The notes under the pieces: model-generated
What the model saw: the letters and a program-made list of their open reading frames with translations, nothing else
Databases searched by the model: none
What the model was told of the DNA's origin: nothing
Position numbers and translations under genes: made by a program
Assembly: GCA_024529925.1 (NCBI GenBank)
Contig: JAFEUB010001022.1
Location: forward strand, 407,501 to 471,500
Source: Ophthalmolycus amberensis
Lineage: Eukaryota > Chordata > Actinopteri > Perciformes > Zoarcidae
Direction of reading: 5' to 3'
DNA length: 64,000 nucleotides
Shown: positions 17,301-64,000 of the stretch, one piece after another
Numbering within the stretch: the first letter of the stretch is position 1
Layout of the letters: every line of letters begins with the position of its first letter

Positions 17301-20300
17301 GCTGTAGCTCACGATACACTTCAGACCATAGTGTCATGAAGCCGTAACACAGCCTGAAAGATCAGCAAAGAACAACAAATTAACAACCACATCAGCAACA
17401 TGTCGACACAGTATTAATGTGACCATATTGAATATCAAAATTCCCCCAATATCCTGCTCAGTTTTCAGCAGCCTGGCTCCGAACCGATATTAAAAGCTAT
17501 TGTTCCTCAAAGCTGCAAGTGTGTAGAATGTCCAGCAGTGCTCTCCACGGCTGGATATTCTGTTGCCCACGGGCTCAAATGATGATGTCAAGACACTAAA
17601 GAGTGCACACAGTGTTGATGCATCGCTGATCCATCACCCTCTCCACTCTCAGGACAGGAGTCGCTCTGCGGTGAGTTTGTACTCCACAGTCATGTTCTGT
17701 TGAACACTGAGCAGCGACACCGGAGCGGTTCGGGGCTGAGGGGCACTCCTCAAATGCACCTCGGCTGCCACTGCTTCAGCAGAGGCTGGGTGATAATTCA
17801 ATAGGATGAATTATTGTCTTTCAATGGCATCATGTTGTGATAAAATCATATATTGAGATATTGTGATACACAATTACGTCGTCTAAATTGATAACTAACT
17901 AGAGTTTCTCAGAAAATCCGATTATTTTTGCACTAAAGTTCTTCATTAAATGAGAAAATACCCAAAGTACCTTTCATTCGTCAAGTGTTTAATTGCTTAA
18001 ATGCTCATTATTCGCCAAATGTGTTGATAGGAACTACCTGTTGCCGCTGTTGTGTTCCATAATGCAGAAAGTGTTTTTTTTGAAAAGCAGGTGTCTCTGA
18101 TCAAATATTTCTCACCATCCTTCTCGCTGTGAGATACTGAACTACGCTTTCAGTTCTGTCAATATCTTGAAACAGAAGGTGCTGAATTAATAACTCAAAG
18201 CTGTCGTGTTATTTCAGCAGAGCGCAGGTCACCGATCCACCCCTGCATTTCCACCGGCTCACGTTCTCCAGCGTGTTGCTTGTTTAGATCCTGAGGTCTC
18301 AGGTTCTCCCGTGGTTTGAAGGTTGGAGTTTCATCTATATTGTAAGAGTAAGCAGCCTCTTGTTAACTCCTCTCCGGGCCGTGTTTTCAGATAAGGTGTT
18401 TTGGGCGTTGTGTTATTATGTGCTCGTTATTTTCTGCAATGCTGTGTGTGGGAGGGATACCCCTGTCTCTCTCCTCCTCCTCTCTATCTCTCTCTCCATC
18501 TATTCTTCCCTCTCGGTGACAGCAGACCCCCCCCCTGCCGCTGTTTTTGTGACTCCAGCATAGCGTCTAATGAGCTCAGAAGAATTGCACCACAGGAAGA
18601 GTGACAGCCCCTGGTCATGTTTCCACCACCTCTCCTGCTGCTCTCCAATCCACACCCACTGCTCCATGTATTTGCGTATAGCCGCAGATATATTCAGATC
18701 CAGCGAGCTTCTCCTCCTCTTTGAATAGTTTGGATATGTCGTAACTCCCGGAAGCAATTTCTTTAGGGTGAAATAAAGGACGAGGGGAAAGCCTCATGCT
18801 GGTGAAAAAGTTCTGAAATGGATTTTAGGGAGAATTTAAGGCAAAACAACAGCTTACCTGCAAACTCATTACCTGGCTACTTTTCAAATTGCCCGCTGCC
18901 AATCTATACGCATTCTTTCAATTAGGCTTAGTCCACAGGATCAAGCTGTTATTTGACTGGACCCCTTATTAAGTGTGGGAAATCAATATGGATGCCCCTC
19001 ACTAAAAGGAGTTTATTTCACATGATGCAAGCTGAAGCAAATGTGTTGAACCTCAGTATCTAAAGGCCACAATGTGTTTCAGTCTTATTGTACGTCTGTG
19101 GGTAACGTGTCATCATATTCCTGAAAAGTCCCCCCCCCCCCCGGTATGACCGGCCTGCCTGTGTTGTAACTGTTGTTACGAGCCTTCCATATCACCAGTG
19201 CAGTGGGGTCGGCAGGTGGAGAGACTTGGTGACGAGGTGAACCGCCACCTTATACTGCACAATAATCACTTAATTGGAATGCACTGTGAGGATACGCAGC
19301 TTTCTCTTTCACCTTCAATGCCTCCGAGGAGTCCAGACACACCGAGGCGCAGTCAGTGGAACAGTCTACTGCAGGTTTGCCTTACCTTGCAGAAGTTAAG
19401 ACTCCCGTTGTTTTTCAAAAAAATCCATTAACAAGACTGAAAGTCGACAGCTGCACTGCAGGCCCCCTTACAGCCTGCGATGGTCATCAAACTCCACAAC
19501 TTGAAACTGTTTTGACAGAATGAACACCGCACTGAGGGGTTTTGCTGCCTTAAGGGAGTGACAGGGATAAAAATGTTGATTTGTCCGAAATGTGGCCATA
19601 GATGGAGGAAAGGCCACATGGCCGTTGGACTCAAGATGGTTTATCTGCGTGCGAGCCTGCTGAGAGCATGAACATCTTGTGAGCACGACCGCAGTATGTT
19701 TCTGTACGATGAGTAAAGCAACCAGTCGTGCTCACCTGCTTCCCCGCATCCTCCTTCTCTTTGTACAGTCTGCTAAAAAGGTTTATATTGGAAATTCAAT
19801 TCCTTTGAATTTTTTAAAGCTCCCAGAAAATCCAGCGGAAAATCAAACGTGAACACAACAGACTTACATTTCCTCAATTCAAAAGGCTGAGACGGAACGC
19901 TTAAAGTAGCTGCTATTCCCTTTCACATCAGTGAAGCAGGGATTGCCTCACTGACTGGCGCTATGATGCTACGTCGGTGGGATCAGCAGTGGGACTGGGA
20001 CGGGCATTTAAACCTGCATCACCTCCCTCCTCTTCGTCTTTCTTTTTGGACGGGCCGATACACTTAGCGGATTCCCACGCCGTGTCGTCTTCCCTTTCAC
20101 TCCAAGTCCGTTAACTTTCCACAACGCTTTTCCTTTTTATGTGGGGCTTACGGGCTCCTTCCCTCCGACTCAAAGAGCTACAAATCAAAAAGCCTGAGAA
20201 ATCGTCTTCCTTTCAACATGTGCTCAAATGACGGTCCCTTTTCATCACGCTTGTTATTTTACCATTCAATTAAAATGTGCTGTACCGTACCGTCTCTCAT

Positions 20301-20740
20301 ACGTAATAAGTGCTTGAATTAAATTTGTGGAACATCCTAAGCCTAAGAGCGAGCGTTTAAATGTCCTCTCCCTCAGACGCCTTGGCCTGTCTGGTTGCTG
20401 CTTGTTACAACTAGCTGTGTAGTGGTTTGCTTGAAGCTACTGCAACATGCCTACTGTATATAATTATCATACATTACCATTTCAGGTCTGGTAAAAAAAC
20501 AACAACAAAAAACATTCCGTTTTCAGCAGAACAATGTAGAATTTCTTAGCACATTTATGGGGACGTGTTTTTTTTTAGCTAAGTATGATGAGGTCTGTGG
20601 GTGTGCTGTTTATTTTAGTTTCAGTTTTTGGGGGTTTGCGTTCTGAATGGTACCAGCAGTAGGTAATTCCAGGCCCAAGGGTGACCCAGTTATGAAGGCC
20701 ATGTTTGTGTTTAAAGCTGGCTCTGTCCTCTCCTCTCCAG
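13682..20740. other. Spacer between head-to-head accs and furin genes
   Basis: About 7 kb without a convincing coding exon. It must contain the transcription start of accs and could contain that of furin with its 5' UTR exons. CpG-richer pieces lie at about 13680-14310 and 15100-15350, and CRE-like TGACGT cores occur at about 14754 and 15511. A perfect palindrome CCGACTAGTCGG lies near 14732. Short open frames in this interval have no family features. Confidence 0.45.
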
Positions 20741-20846
20741 GACACTGTCCTACTTTGCTGCCGTGAGGCGGAGCAGCCCCATTCTGCCTGGGAAAGCGGT
20801 GACAGACGGGACGGAGAGACTGCCCCGTGAAGTGTGCTCTCTTTTC

Positions 20847-62774
<41,928 letters not shown>

Positions 62775-64000
62775 GTGAGCGACGCATGCCACGGGGATTG
62801 TTAATAGGATAAATGTTGAATTAGAAATACTTATAATTTAAGTTTGGTATTTTTTTTTTATTAGAAATAATATGCACAATAATACTCACATTTAAACTGA
62901 TTAACAAAGAAGGGAATTTGTTTCAGCTGAGCTCCATTTAGTCCAGGGACCAGAATCCGAATCACAGACTCAGCTGTGTCTTCACATTTTGTTACAGACC
63001 CAGTAATAGATTGTGAAGCTGATATCCCTTCATGTTTTTTCTGTTGTTGTTTTATCTTTTACCGAATGATTGACTCCGTGTTGTTCAGATGCACAAGTGA
63101 AAGTGTGCTGCAGAGATAGGCGAGAGCATGCAGTGAATCGTCCTTGATCTGTTGCGGCTGGGAAAAATAGCTCGTCTTTCTGCAGACTTTGCTCTGGAAA
63201 GGAGTCGATGGTGGCTTTGTCGACACTTACAGGACAATGCCTCGAAACATGTAGGTTTCAGATTTATGTTTCAGACAAGGTGAATCTTTTTTTATTTCAA
63301 ACCAGCAAATATCATAACTCAGTCCACCTTAATCTGACACTTGTCCTGAAACTCCAACCTTTCCTCCACCAATTACATAAAAAGCGAGTTCAATTTTTTA
63401 AGTGTTTTGTTGAGTCCTTTGTGAATTTAGTATTATGCTGATGCCATGAGACTGACTTCACCACCCAGCGGACGTCCTTTCGTGCCACTGTGTAAATCAA
63501 CTGCCTAAAACGCTGGTCAAAATAAGACTCGCAGTCTTTAGCACAGCCTCTTGATTAAACGGTGATGCAGCTGGTAGCATGTGCAGATATGCATTAAACA
63601 AAGAAGACATTCCCTTAAATCAAACGTGACCACAGATGAAGTCTGAAAGGTTATTTTCTTTCTCTTTCTCATAGTGTTTGCACTTGATAAAGTATTCGAG
63701 GAGGCTTTTACTAACTTTTGTCACTAAACAATCTGTCAGTGACATGATGGCAGCCAACAAGACTCAGCGGAGCCCGTGGAGCCCTGAGCAGTCCCGTTCA
63801 CAGATGTTACTCATAATTCTCCTTCTATGTCTTCATTACCATTCATCTCCCGACGGAGCCGCGCATTGGCCCTGTTCTCGTAAATTACTCCTCCTGTGAA
63901 TCTGTTCACGTCACGGGGTCAGTGGATTGTTTATAAACAGCTGGGGTTTGCTCCCAAATACCAGTGGCGTGTGTGTTCTTGGCTCACTCTGCATTTCCTT
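62775..64000 (+). other. Start of furin intron 6
   Basis: It begins GTGAGC. The next furin exon, which should begin with VRMLDG-type sequence, is not visible before the window ends. Confidence 0.8.

Overview
The window is vertebrate nuclear DNA, almost certainly from a ray-finned (teleost) fish. It has widely spaced GT-AG exons of two vertebrate genes, L2-clade and Rex1-like non-LTR retrotransposons whose 3' ends are typical of fish, a fish-type tRNA-derived SINE in two copies, and many long dinucleotide and homopolymer tracts. Nothing bacterial or viral was recognised. The species cannot be named from the sequence.

Left part (1.7-13.7 kb, minus strand): a complete accs gene (1-aminocyclopropane-1-carboxylate synthase-like, a PLP-dependent class I/II aminotransferase fold). 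Thirteen aminotransferase/tail exons downstream of 12200 have consistent splice phases and encode the PLP lysine, the Asp-Tyr pair and the C-terminal Arg. Immediately upstream on the same strand are two exons encoding a Myb/SANT-like DNA-binding domain, a linker and a charged coiled coil. The second of these runs directly into the first ACCS sequence with no visible splice site. Reading frame and intron phase become continuous if one base is removed from each of two homopolymers (13362-13364 and 12288-12291). The simplest model is one Myb/SANT-coiled-coil-ACCS fusion gene of about 964 codons; the two frameshifts are either assembly errors or real damage. The large accs intron (4159-9722) holds a Rex1-like fragment (minus) abutting a broken but long L2 element (plus) with ORF1 (SGNH esterase) remains, endonuclease, reverse transcriptase and 3' tail.

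Middle (13.7-20.7 kb): the spacer between two head-to-head genes, with no recognisable coding exon. The promoters and the 5' UTR exons of both genes should lie here.

Right part (20.7-64 kb, plus strand): the first six coding exons of furin. The deduced residue numbering coincides exactly with human furin at the cleavage sites (R75, R107), the catalytic residues (D153, H194) and the calcium ligands. The Ser of the triad lies beyond the window. The introns are very large: intron 1 alone is about 25 kb and carries a second L2-type element with a 480-codon uninterrupted RT ORF (plus), a 3' fragment of the same family in inverted orientation, a long TCTCGC-based satellite and many microsatellites. 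Apart from the six exons, 21-64 kb looks like intronic sequence.

The two host genes have no obvious functional link: one encodes a PLP-fold protein, possibly with a DNA-binding arm, and the other a secretory-pathway protease. The points most worth following up are the Myb-ACCS fusion, the 58-bp GATAA palindrome, the repeat tracts crowding the furin 5' splice sites, and the change at the internal propeptide cleavage site of furin.
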